A stretch of 46,162 nucleotides of DNA from Bdellovibrionales bacterium (lineage in GTDB: Bacteria > Bdellovibrionota > UBA1018 > JADZFF01). Of the stretch, positions 8,204 to 16,203 are shown one piece after another (position 1 is the first letter of the stretch; every line of letters starts with the position of its first letter). The translations under genes were made by a program, and so were the position numbers. The notes under the pieces are model-generated. The model saw nothing but the letters and a program-made list of their open reading frames with translations, was not told the DNA's origin and searched no databases. The DNA lies in contig JADZFF010000157.1 of NCBI GenBank assembly GCA_020850015.1, forward strand, positions 1 through 46,162, written 5' to 3'.

Positions 8204-8724
8204 TAGCGCGACGGCGCGGGCCTGGGCGACGTGGAATCCCCGCGGAGCTCCACCGGCGAGACCGCGCCTCTCGAGGGCTGGGCCCTGGGCATCGCCGCGG
8301 AGATCACGGAGGCCGGCGCGCGTCCCATGTGCAGGGGCTTGATCGAGCGCCGAGTTCCCGCCCAATCGAAGGGCTCGCGGTCGTAGTAGGTCAGGACGCA
8401 GATCCCGTCCCTTCCGGGCGGGCAGATCCTCAGTGGCTCCGAGAGCGAGGCGTAGAAATCGCGCTCCATCCGGTCCACAAGGATCGAGGGCTCCTCCGCG
8501 GAGTCTAGCTCGTCGTTCCGCGCCCCCGGCACCCAGCTCAAGACCCGAGGAACTAGGACGCCGCTCACGATCCCGACGCCGATCCAGGCGGCGAGCCAGG
8601 GACGTCTGCCCGACCACAGTTCGGCGAGCGTCGACCTGAGCCAAGCCCACGCGCCCGAGCGGGCCCGCCCCTTCTTCTGGCGTCGGGCCTTCGACGGTTT
8701 CATGGTTCGTTTTTTCCGGCTCAT
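8203..8724 (-). CDS. Small single-TM protein downstream of the giant repeat protein
   Basis: Unrecognised 173-residue protein. The N-terminus is extremely basic (MSRKKRTMKPSKARRQKKGRAR) up to residue ~45; one TM helix follows (WLAAWIGVGIVSGVLVPRVL), then a ~100-residue periplasmic part with two Cys (ICPPGRDGICVLTYYD) that could pair, and a Ser/Pro/Arg-rich tail. ATG at 8724 is preceded by AAGGGGGA and lies 12 bp after the stop of the 1519-residue protein, so the two are co-transcribed and probably co-translated. An accessory role for that surface protein is inference from position only. Confidence 0.7.
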   Translation of the reverse strand: MSRKKRTMKPSKARRQKKGRARSGAWAWLRSTLAELWSGRRPWLAAWIGVGIVSGVLVPRVLSWVPGARNDELDSAEEPSILVDRMERDFYASLSEPLRICPPGRDGICVLTYYDREPFDWAGTRRSIKPLHMGRAPASVISAAMPRAQPSRGAVSPVELRGDSTSPRPAPSR

Positions 8725-8736
8725 GTTCGGTCCCCC

Positions 8737-11700
8737 TTATTGGGCCTCGGGTTCGCTGTAGAACACATGGGTGTCGTTCTGGTACTTGTAGTCGGCGCGG
8801 ATCCGGTCCGCGCTCTGTACGGCGTTGTAGATGCGGATCTCGTCGAGCGCGCCGTCCAGGTCCACCGGAGTGCCGCCGGTATCGCCGATCCAGCCGAACC
8901 GCGTGAACGAAGCCGTCTTCAGGCCGGCTTCTGAGGTGCCCGAGCCGTTCAGCACGCCGTTCACGAAGAACTGCACGGCTCCGCTCGTGGAGTTGCGGGT
9001 GATCGTGACGTGGCGCCAGGCGTTGTCGTTCACCACGAAGTTGCTCTTCGCGGCGGCGCCGTTGCCCGCCGTGACGCCGATCCGGCCCGTGCCGTCGATC
9101 CAGCCGAAGAAGATGTCGTTGCCGTCGCCGGCCGACTCCACGCCCGTGATGCCGGGGGCCTGCCACATGGTGTTGTGGCCCACCTGGTTCGTCTTCAGCC
9201 AGGCCGAGAAGGTGCTGGTGGCGCCGATCACCGATACGAGCCCGGTGCCGACGTCGATGGTGTCGTCCGCGCCCAGCACGGCGGCCCCGTCGCCCACGGC
9301 CGCGGCCACGCGGGCGGGCGAGTTCACGGCCGTGCCGTGGCGCGCGCCCGCGCTGCTGTCGGAGTACTGCGGCGCGGAGGCTCCCGGATTCTCGCCGAGG
9401 TGCCACACGCCCCAGTACTGGCTCCAGAGGGAAGCGCCGCCCTGGTCGTCCGAGGCGCCCGGGTTGTCGTAATAGACATAGACGAAGGTCGCGTCGCTCG
9501 AGGCGGGGATGCTGGGCAGGCGCACCCAGAGGAGCGAGGTGCCGGCCTCATCCCACTTCTCGATCTGATGGAGGAGTTGGGTGCTGTCGTCCGCCGCCAC
9601 GACGCGGATGTCCTGACCCGCGTTCTGGGTCAGCGAGTAGTCTACGCGCATCCCGTTGAGCTTCAGGAGCACCGGCATATCGGTGAATGCCGCGGTCTGA
9701 TCGAGGTTGTCGATCGTGGCCCGCACGCGGTGGCCCCAGGATGCGTTCCACCAGGTGGATGCGGCCGCGGCGTTCACGAGCTTGTTCGCGGCGGTCAGCG
9801 CCGCGGCGTTGTCTGCGGCGGCGAGGGTGACGCTCTCCACGGCGCCGAAGTCCGCGTAGATCAGCGCCAGCTGCTGGTTCGCCGGGATCACGACCTGGCT
9901 GATCGCGCCTCCGGAGCAGGCGGCGTCGGAGTGGAAGCTCACGTTCCCGTCCTCCGAGAGATCCACGGTGGTGGCGGTGTCGTCGGCGATCCGGTTGCCG
10001 AAGGAGTCCACCCTGGCCACTTCGTAGGCCTCGCAGTCGCCCTGGGCGACGTCCGAAAGCCCGGAGATCAGGAGCGCAGTGGGGTTTCCGCCCACGGCCA
10101 CGGCCTTGCTGCCCGCGGAAAGCGTGGCCGAGGTGCCGACAAGCGTGAGGCTCTGGGGCGCGGTGACGCTCCGGAACCAGCGCGAAACCGCCGAGGTGCC
10201 CGCCGTGATCACCGCGGTGGTGGCGGAGGTGGCACAGTCGGAGGCCGTATAGAAGGTGCCGGTGCCGTTGTTCACCGTGAGGGTCACGGTAACGTTCGCG
10301 GCTCCGGCGGACTGCACGTCCGAAGGCGAGTGCGATTGGATCGAGTACTCCATGCAGTCGCCCGTGGCGACGGCGCCGGAACCCGAGATCGCGATCCGGT
10401 CGGGCGCGCCGCCCGACACCGAGAAAGCGAAGAGCGCGTTTGAGGCCACGCTTTCGTTGCCGGCGGCGTCGAGCGCGCGCACGCGGGCCCTGTAGGTGAA
10501 GCCGGCGGTGAGGGTGCAGCCCGAGAAGGCGTGGCTGGTGCTGTCCGCGGCCTTCGTCTCCTCGGCGCAGCGGATGGTGGTGCCGTTGTTGTCGTAGACG
10601 CTCACGCGGTACTCGGACTCGCCCGTGGTATCGGCCCAGCTCACCGTGGGGTTGAAACCGTCGCCGAGCAGGGCGTCGGGGGTGCTGTCCGCGCCGCCCG
10701 TGATGCCCGAGATCGCGAAAGGGGCCGGGGGAGTGGCGTCCACCGTCCAGGCGTGGCTCGCGGGAGCGGAGACGTTGCCCGCCGCATCCAGGGAGCGGAC
10801 ATCCACGGTATGGGCCGCTTCGGAAAGACTCGATAGATTGAGCGGGCTCGTGCAGGAGCCGTAGGCGCCTCCGTCCACCGAGCATTCGAAGCCCGCGAGC
10901 CCGCTCGCGGCGTCGGAGCCCGAGAACGCGATCGCGGCTGAGCTGCTCTGGGTGACCGCGGGCGGGCCCGAATCCACCTGAGCCGTGGGCGCGGTGCGGT
11001 CCACAGTAAAGGAGAGAGGCGAGTTGGTGCCCTCCGTGCCGATCGAGTCGGCGTTCACGGCCACCACGCGCGCGCGGTAGGACGTTCCGTCCGAAAGCAC
11101 GCAGCCGCCGCCCATGTCGTGGAGGGTGGCCCCCGCGGCGGCGGTCTGCGCCGCGCACACGACGATTGTCCCGGCCGAGTTCTCGATGGCGACGTCGTAG
11201 TGGTCCTCGCCCGTCGTGTCGATCCACCGCACTGTGGGCGGCGCGTTTCCGAGCCAGGCATCGACGGCCGTGTCCGGCCCCCCGGAGATGCCCGAGAGGG
11301 TGAAGGCCGCTGGCGGCGGGAGCGCGGTGCGGAAGGCGAAGGGCGAGCCAGTGGCCACGCGCTCGTTGCCTACCGAGTCGCGGGCGCGTACGTCGGCCAG
11401 GTAATCGGTACCCGCGGCGAGCGTGCAGGCCGAGAAGGCCTGGCTCGTTGAGTCGGCGGCCGGCGTGGCCAGGGGGCAGGCCACGGTGGATCCGTCGTCT
11501 TCATAGACGATCACGCGGTATTCGGATTCGCCCGTGGTGTCGGCCCAGTTCACGGTGGGTTGGAGGCCGTTGGCCAGGAGATCGTCGATCGTGAGGTCCG
11601 TACCGCCGGTGATCCCGCTCACCGCGAAGGCCGCGGGTGGCGTGAGGTCGATGGTCCAGCCGTGGGCTTCGCCCGCGGACTCGTTGCCGGCGGTGTCGAG

Positions 11701-13296
11701 CGCGCGAACCTCCACGGAGTGAGGCCCCTCCGGGAGCCCGGAGAGGTTCAGCGGCGAGGCGCAGGAACCGAAGGCCCCACCGTCGACGGAGCAGCGGAAG
11801 CCCGCGAGCCCGCTCGCGGCGTCGGCGCCCGAGAAGGCGATGGAGGCCGAGGTGCTTTGCGTGAGCGTAGCGGGGCCTGAGTCGATCTGCTCGGAGGGGG
11901 GGGTGGCGTCGACAGTGAAGGAGAAGGGGGAGTTCGAGGCCTCGGTCGGCGTGCCTTCGCTGTTCACGGCGGATACTCGGGCGCGGTAGACCGTGCCGTT
12001 CGCGAGCGAGCAGCCGGCGCCGAAGGCGTGCGACACCGCGTCGGCGGGCTCCGTCTCCTGCGCGCAGATCGTCGAGGAGCCGTCGGAATTTTCGATCAGG
12101 ATGCGGTAAGAGGCCTCGCCCGTGGCGTCGGTCCAGCGCAGGGTGGGGGGGGAATTGCCCAGCCAGGCGTCGTCGAGGGAGTCCGCGCCGCCGCGCGCTC
12201 CGAGCACGGCGAAGCCGCCCGGGGGAGGGCCCGCGACCGTGAAGGCGAAGGGCGACCCGGTTGCCACCCGCTCGTTTCCAGCGGCGTCCCGCGCGCGCAG
12301 GTCCGCGAAGTAGGCCGCGCTCGGGGTGAGCGCGCAGCCGGTGAAGACATGGAGAAGCGTGTCCGCGGGTTCGGTGGCGAGGGCGCATTTCACCGTCGAT
12401 CCGTCGGACTCGAGGATCGTCACGCGGTACTCCGACTCGTTCGCCGCGTTCGCCCAGCTTAACGTGGCCTCGAGGCCGTCGGCGAGGAGGTTGTCCGCCG
12501 CGGCGTCGCTTCCGCCGGTGATCCCGCTGACGGCGAACGCCGAGGGTGGAGTGAGGTCCACTGTCCAGGCGTGCGTGTCGTCCGCGGAGACGTTCGCTGC
12601 TGCGTCGAGCGCGCGAACGGCCACCGTGTGCGGGCCTTCGGCCAGGCCGGAGAGATTCAACGGGCTTGCGCAGGCGGAGAACGCGCCCCCGTCCACGGAG
12701 CAGCGGTAACCGGTCACGCCGCTTCCGGAGCCGTCAGTGGCGGAGAAGGCCACGGATCCGCCCGTGGAGCTCGTCGGGTCAGCGGGGCCCGAGCTCACGG
12801 AAGCGGTCGGCGCGTCCTGATCCACCGTGAAGGCGAAGGGCGAGTTGTCGGCTTCCACTCGGTTGCCCGTGGTTCCGGTCGCCACGACTCTCGCGCGGTA
12901 GGAAACGGCGTTCGAAAGGGCGCAGCCCGAGGGCAGGAGCGTGAGCACATCGGTGCCCACGGTCTCGGCCGGGCAGATCACGCTCGAGCCGTCGGCGCTC
13001 TCGATCGTGACTTCGTATCCGGTTTCCTCGAGCGAGTTGGTCCAGCCCAGGATGGGTTCGGAGCCGTCGCCCAACCAGGCGTCGGCGGTGGCGTCATCGC
13101 CGCCCGTTAGGCCCGTGACGTTGAAAGTTCCGGGGCCCTCGTTGTCGGTGGAGACGATCGGGTCGAGGGGGTTCGTGGCCTGATCGCTGCCGCCGGTGCG
13201 GACTTCGCTGCAGGCGGTGCTCCCCGCGAGCGCAAGCAGCCCCGCCGCCCAGCTCAGCTGGTGGAGGCACGTCCGCATGGTCGCGTTTGAACGCAC
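8737..13296 (-). CDS. Giant surface lipoprotein: Ig-like repeats, DUF2341, LamG
   Basis: The 1519-residue exported protein starts at GTG 13296 with AAGGGGGA 7 nt upstream. A signal peptide ends at a probable lipid-anchor Cys29 (GSTAC). Two repeat types then alternate. Type A (fn3-like, e.g. FAVSGITGGTD...PTVNWADTTGESEYRV) occurs six times; type B (FSGSDAASGL...CSVDGGAF.SC.SPLNLS) occurs three times, with conserved Cys pairs. The order is A-B-A three times, about 300 residues per supermodule, up to residue ~960. Two further Ig-like modules with Cys pairs follow, then a DUF2341 domain (WWNASWGHRVRATIDN, FVYVYYDNPG) and a LamG/concanavalin-like domain (STFSAWLKTNQVGHN, GALDEIRIYNAVQSADRI). It probably binds carbohydrate or another surface at a distance from the outer membrane. 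Confidence 0.9.
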   Translation of the reverse strand: MRSNATMRTCLHQLSWAAGLLALAGSTACSEVRTGGSDQATNPLDPIVSTDNEGPGTFNVTGLTGGDDATADAWLGDGSEPILGWTNSLEETGYEVTIESADGSSVICPAETVGTDVLTLLPSGCALSNAVSYRARVVATGTTGNRVEADNSPFAFTVDQDAPTASVSSGPADPTSSTGGSVAFSATDGSGSGVTGYRCSVDGGAFSACASPLNLSGLAEGPHTVAVRALDAAANVSADDTHAWTVDLTPPSAFAVSGITGGSDAAADNLLADGLEATLSWANAANESEYRVTILESDGSTVKCALATEPADTLLHVFTGCALTPSAAYFADLRARDAAGNERVATGSPFAFTVAGPPPGGFAVLGARGGADSLDDAWLGNSPPTLRWTDATGEASYRILIENSDGSSTICAQETEPADAVSHAFGAGCSLANGTVYRARVSAVNSEGTPTEASNSPFSFTVDATPPSEQIDSGPATLTQSTSASIAFSGADAASGLAGFRCSVDGGAFGSCASPLNLSGLPEGPHSVEVRALDTAGNESAGEAHGWTIDLTPPAAFAVSGITGGTDLTIDDLLANGLQPTVNWADTTGESEYRVIVYEDDGSTVACPLATPAADSTSQAFSACTLAAGTDYLADVRARDSVGNERVATGSPFAFRTALPPPAAFTLSGISGGPDTAVDAWLGNAPPTVRWIDTTGEDHYDVAIENSAGTIVVCAAQTAAAGATLHDMGGGCVLSDGTSYRARVVAVNADSIGTEGTNSPLSFTVDRTAPTAQVDSGPPAVTQSSSAAIAFSGSDAASGLAGFECSVDGGAYGSCTSPLNLSSLSEAAHTVDVRSLDAAGNVSAPASHAWTVDATPPAPFAISGITGGADSTPDALLGDGFNPTVSWADTTGESEYRVSVYDNNGTTIRCAEETKAADSTSHAFSGCTLTAGFTYRARVRALDAAGNESVASNALFAFSVSGGAPDRIAISGSGAVATGDCMEYSIQSHSPSDVQSAGAANVTVTLTVNNGTGTFYTASDCATSATTAVITAGTSAVSRWFRSVTAPQSLTLVGTSATLSAGSKAVAVGGNPTALLISGLSDVAQGDCEAYEVARVDSFGNRIADDTATTVDLSEDGNVSFHSDAACSGGAISQVVIPANQQLALIYADFGAVESVTLAAADNAAALTAANKLVNAAAASTWWNASWGHRVRATIDNLDQTAAFTDMPVLLKLNGMRVDYSLTQNAGQDIRVVAADDSTQLLHQIEKWDEAGTSLLWVRLPSIPASSDATFVYVYYDNPGASDDQGGASLWSQYWGVWHLGENPGASAPQYSDSSAGARHGTAVNSPARVAAAVGDGAAVLGADDTIDVGTGLVSVIGATSTFSAWLKTNQVGHNTMWQAPGITGVESAGDGNDIFFGWIDGTGRIGVTAGNGAAAKSNFVVNDNAWRHVTITRNSTSGAVQFFVNGVLNGSGTSEAGLKTASFTRFGWIGDTGGTPVDLDGALDEIRIYNAVQSADRIRADYKYQNDTHVFYSEPEAQ

Positions 13297-13610
13297 TTAA
13301 CAATCCCCCTTCACAGTCTCTGAACATTTTCGCAAAGTTGACGCGTATCGTCAAATATCGCGACTGGCGAAGGATGAATCTTGTGTAGTTATTTCAATAA
13401 GTTAAAGCGCTTCACTTGTTGTGAACTCTTCACACGTGGCTTAGAGCGCACGCGCCTCCCGGGGGGGGGGCGGCAGTCTTCCGTGGGGGCGCGGAAGCTG
13501 CGCGATCGGCGCGTCATCGAACTCGCCTATGGCCGGAAAAATGCCGGCGGGGCTTGTGGGCCCGCGGGGGGCGCCCCTACTGTGGAGGCCTTCAATGAGG
13601 GGGTACTCGA
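13297..13610. other. 314-bp divergent intergenic region
   Basis: No gene is seen between the repeat lipoprotein and the S41 protease. Besides the promoter above it holds an overlapping dyad set TTCAC-ttgtt-GTGAA-ctc-TTCAC at 13411-13433, a candidate operator, and a run of ten G at 13461-13470 directly after CCC, which is prone to slippage or sequencing error. The protease start at 13611 lacks an obvious ribosome binding site beyond the GGGG at 13600-13603. Confidence 0.5.
13326..13354 (-). promoter_or_regulatory. Probable promoter of the giant lipoprotein operon
   Basis: On the minus strand TTGACG (13349-13354) and GAAAAT (13326-13331) are separated by 17 bp. Transcription would start near 13319, leaving a leader of about 23 nt that includes the strong ribosome binding site. 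Confidence 0.5.
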
Positions 13611-15224
13611 ATGCGTTCTTTCCTGAGTCTTTGCGCGCTGATCGCGCTTTCGCTGGGGGCCGCTACGGCCGAAGCACGTCCGCTCACGCTGGATGAAAAA
13701 AACAGCGATCTGCGCCAGCTCACGGCGCTCGTGAAGTCGGGATACGGCCCGCTTCACTACAAGCAGAACATGGGCATCGACGTCGATGAACTCTTCGAGC
13801 GCTACAGCCGCGAGGCCGCCTCCACCCAGACGAACGGCGAGTTCTACTACCTCGTGCGTCGCTTCGTGGCCGAGTTCCGCGACAGCCACTTCGGCGCAAC
13901 GATCCCCACCACCCACTCCGCGCAGGCCGGCTTCAGCACGGATCTCGTCCAGGGCAAGGTGCTCGTGGACACGATCAATCGCACGCAGCTCACGGAGGCG
14001 CAGTTTCCCGTGGCCAAAGGCGACGAGGTGGTGGCGGTGAACGGCCGCCCGATCCGCGAGGTGCTCGACGGACTTCAGGCCTATGTGGGCGCGGGCTACG
14101 AGCTCACCGCTCGCCGCTCGGCCGCCCAGATGGTGACCTTGCGGCCGGGCCGCACGGTGCCGGTGCCGACGGGCTCGGTGCGCTTCACCATTCGCTCGCG
14201 CGAGTCGGGCGAGGTGAAGACGCATTCAGTGCGCTGGATCCTCTCGGGCGACGCGCTCGACGAGTTCGACTCGCACGCCACGACGGACCGCTCGGAGCCC
14301 GCTCCGCGGGACTTCGACCGCGTGAGCCTCGCCGACTACTGGGCGGACTACGCGCCGTCGGCCGAGCGTTCCTTCCGCTGCTCGGGCGGCACGCGCGCGG
14401 CGATCCCCGAAGGGGCCACGGTGCTGATGCGCGACCCGTTCATGGCCTACTACCACCCCACTCCTCGGGGAAACGTGGGTTACCTGCGGATTCCGCACTA
14501 CTCTCCCGTGAACGCCACGACCGGAGTGGGCGAACCCGAGCTGCGCTTTCAGCAGTACGAATACGCGGTGTCGGTGCTCGAGGCCAACACGGTGGGCCTG
14601 ATCATCGATCAGGATCACAACTGCGGGGGTTCGGTGGCCTACCTGAACCAGCTCGTGGGCCTGTTCATGAACGAGAGCTACAAGCCCCTGATGTTCCAGA
14701 TGCTCGGAAGCAAACAGGAGTACCTGAGCTTCAAGAAGTGGGCGGACGGCACGAACCCCCACACGCTCGAGCACCAGAACCTGATGAAGACCCTGGGCCT
14801 GATCCAGACGGCCTGGCTCGCCGGGGAGTTCATGACTCCGGTGGCGTCGATCTTCGGCGAAGAATCGCTCCCGCCGCACTCGGGCGCGCGTTACACGAAG
14901 CCGATCCTGATGCTCGTGGATGAGATGTCCGGATCCGGCGGCGATGCCTTCCCTTCGATGATGCAGGGAGAAGGGCGCGCGAAGCTCATGGGCATCCGCA
15001 CGATGGGTGCTGGCGGGCACGTGGAAGAGCAGCCCGCGCTGAGCTTCTCGCGGGTGCAGCTTCGCATGACGAAGTCGCTGTTCTATCGGCCGGACGGCGT
15101 GGCCGTGGAGAACAATGGCGCGGCTCCGGATTACCTCTACGCCCCCACCGAGGCCGACTTCGTGGGTGAGTACCGGGACTACCAGCGGGCCTACCTGAGC
15201 CGCCTGGCGCGCCTGCTGAACTAG
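13611..15224 (+). CDS. Exported S41-family serine peptidase
   Basis: The 537-residue protein has a clean signal peptide (LSLCALIALSLGAATAEA). The region ~45-110 is the S41 N-terminal helical part (LTALVKSGYGPLHYKQNMG, FRDSHFGATIP). A PDZ-like segment follows (FPVAKGDEVVAVNGRPIREV). The C-terminal tail-specific protease core has GNVGYLRIPHYSP, VGLIIDQDHNCGGSVAYLNQL, and the nucleophile region ILMLVDEMSGSGGDAFP, where Ser442 of SGGD is the probable catalytic Ser. It likely trims or degrades periplasmic or surface proteins. Compared with CtpA it belongs to the tricorn-like SGGD branch. It is monocistronic, with a long palindrome after it. Confidence 0.88.
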   Translation: MRSFLSLCALIALSLGAATAEARPLTLDEKNSDLRQLTALVKSGYGPLHYKQNMGIDVDELFERYSREAASTQTNGEFYYLVRRFVAEFRDSHFGATIPTTHSAQAGFSTDLVQGKVLVDTINRTQLTEAQFPVAKGDEVVAVNGRPIREVLDGLQAYVGAGYELTARRSAAQMVTLRPGRTVPVPTGSVRFTIRSRESGEVKTHSVRWILSGDALDEFDSHATTDRSEPAPRDFDRVSLADYWADYAPSAERSFRCSGGTRAAIPEGATVLMRDPFMAYYHPTPRGNVGYLRIPHYSPVNATTGVGEPELRFQQYEYAVSVLEANTVGLIIDQDHNCGGSVAYLNQLVGLFMNESYKPLMFQMLGSKQEYLSFKKWADGTNPHTLEHQNLMKTLGLIQTAWLAGEFMTPVASIFGEESLPPHSGARYTKPILMLVDEMSGSGGDAFPSMMQGEGRAKLMGIRTMGAGGHVEEQPALSFSRVQLRMTKSLFYRPDGVAVENNGAAPDYLYAPTEADFVGEYRDYQRAYLSRLARLLN

Positions 15225-15257
15225 GGTAGGCCGAGCGGCCCCGGGGGCGGCCCGAAC

Positions 15258-15335
15258 GCAACAATTTGTTGCAGTGGGGCGGTTGAAACGCCTCTGGCCC
15301 GACTGAACGCAACAAATTGTTGCGTTCAGTCGGGC
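15258..15335. repeat. Two related palindromes, one a perfect 19-bp-arm dyad
   Basis: The first palindrome is GCAACAA-t-TTGTTGC (15258-15272). The second (15297-15335) has arms GCCCGACTGAACGCAACAA, 19 bp each and perfectly matched around a single central A. Both share the core CGCAACAA-w-TTGTTGC, and their centres are 51 bp apart, close to five helical turns. The pair lies in the 163-bp gap between the S41 protease and yebC. No T-tract follows. It may be a tandem operator for a dimeric regulator, or the large dyad may end transcription of the protease gene. Confidence 0.7.
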
Positions 15336-15387
15336 GAAGAAGCCCCCTTGCCCCGCCCCCCGCGGCCGGTTTAAGGTCGCAGCCACT

Positions 15388-16101
15388 ATGGGACGCGGAT
15401 GGGTAATGGCCGGCAAGATGGTCAGCGACGCCAAAAAGGGCGCGCTGTTCAGCAAGATCATGAAAGAAGTGGCAGTGGCCTGCCGGGAAGGCGGCGCCGA
15501 CCCCAACGGGAACGCGCGCCTGCGCACGGCGCTCGAAGCCGCCCGCAAGGCCTCGGTGAGCCGCGACACGATTGATCGCGCGCTGAAGAAGGCCGCAGGC
15601 GCTGGTGCCGACGCCTTCGAGCCTGTGATCTACGAAGGCTTCACGCCGCACCAGGTGCCGGTGATCGTGGTGTGTTTGACCGACAACAAGAACCGCACCG
15701 CGAGCCAGATCCGGCTGCTGTTCCGGCAGGGCCAGATGAGCTCAGTGAGTTGGATGTTCGACTCGGTGGGCATCATCGAAGCCACGCACACCGATGCGGG
15801 CCAGGACCTCGAGACGGTGGCCATTGAGTCGGGCGCGCAGGATTTCTCGCCGATGGATCCGGCCGATCTCGGCTCCGAGTCCAAGGTGGGCGGTACCTTC
15901 TACACGGGGCCCGCCGATCTCGACTCCGTGGGCAAGGCGCTGCTGGCCGCTGGCTGGCGCATCTCGCGCTCCGAGCAGGGGTACCGCCCCAAGGCGCCGG
16001 TGGAGCTCGACGACGACGGCAAGAGGAAGCAAGTCGTGAGCTTCCTCGACGCGCTCGACGAGGAGCCGGACGTGCACAGGCTCTACACTGGCCTGGACTG
16101 A
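15388..16101 (+). CDS. yebC: YebC/PmpR family protein (translation-associated or DNA-binding)
   Basis: The 237-residue protein covers the whole YebC family. Diagnostic segments are KKGALFSKIMKEVAVACREGG, NARLRTALEAARKASVSRDTI, ALKKAAGAG, YEGFTPHQVPVIVVCLTDNKNRT, FDSVGIIEA and VSFLDALDEEPDVHRLYTGL. The N-terminus (MGRGWVMAGKM) resembles the short-start branch of the family rather than the usual MAGHSKWANI. YebC proteins have been described as transcriptional regulators and, with their mitochondrial homologue TACO1, as factors that relieve ribosome stalling. ATG 15388 is used; an in-frame ATG at 15406 is an alternative. The region 16102-16203 after the stop holds no gene. Confidence 0.93.
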   Translation: MGRGWVMAGKMVSDAKKGALFSKIMKEVAVACREGGADPNGNARLRTALEAARKASVSRDTIDRALKKAAGAGADAFEPVIYEGFTPHQVPVIVVCLTDNKNRTASQIRLLFRQGQMSSVSWMFDSVGIIEATHTDAGQDLETVAIESGAQDFSPMDPADLGSESKVGGTFYTGPADLDSVGKALLAAGWRISRSEQGYRPKAPVELDDDGKRKQVVSFLDALDEEPDVHRLYTGLD

Positions 16102-16203
16102 GCACTCTCGCGCAGTCTTGATTCTGGCTGCCCCGGAGGGGAGGGAGATCATCCACGCCCTTGGGGCGGCGGGGGCCCATCCTGGGCCACAACAAACCCG
16201 CGA

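Noticed and set aside
9010-10443. Open frame of 477 codons opposite the giant lipoprotein
   Set aside because: Gly/Arg/Val-rich antisense frame with no family signal, and the sense frame has clear Ig-like repeats.
8737-13296. Internal repeats as a tandem DNA repeat or mobile element
   Set aside because: The repetition follows protein modules with diverged DNA, a single open frame and no terminal repeats or transposase.
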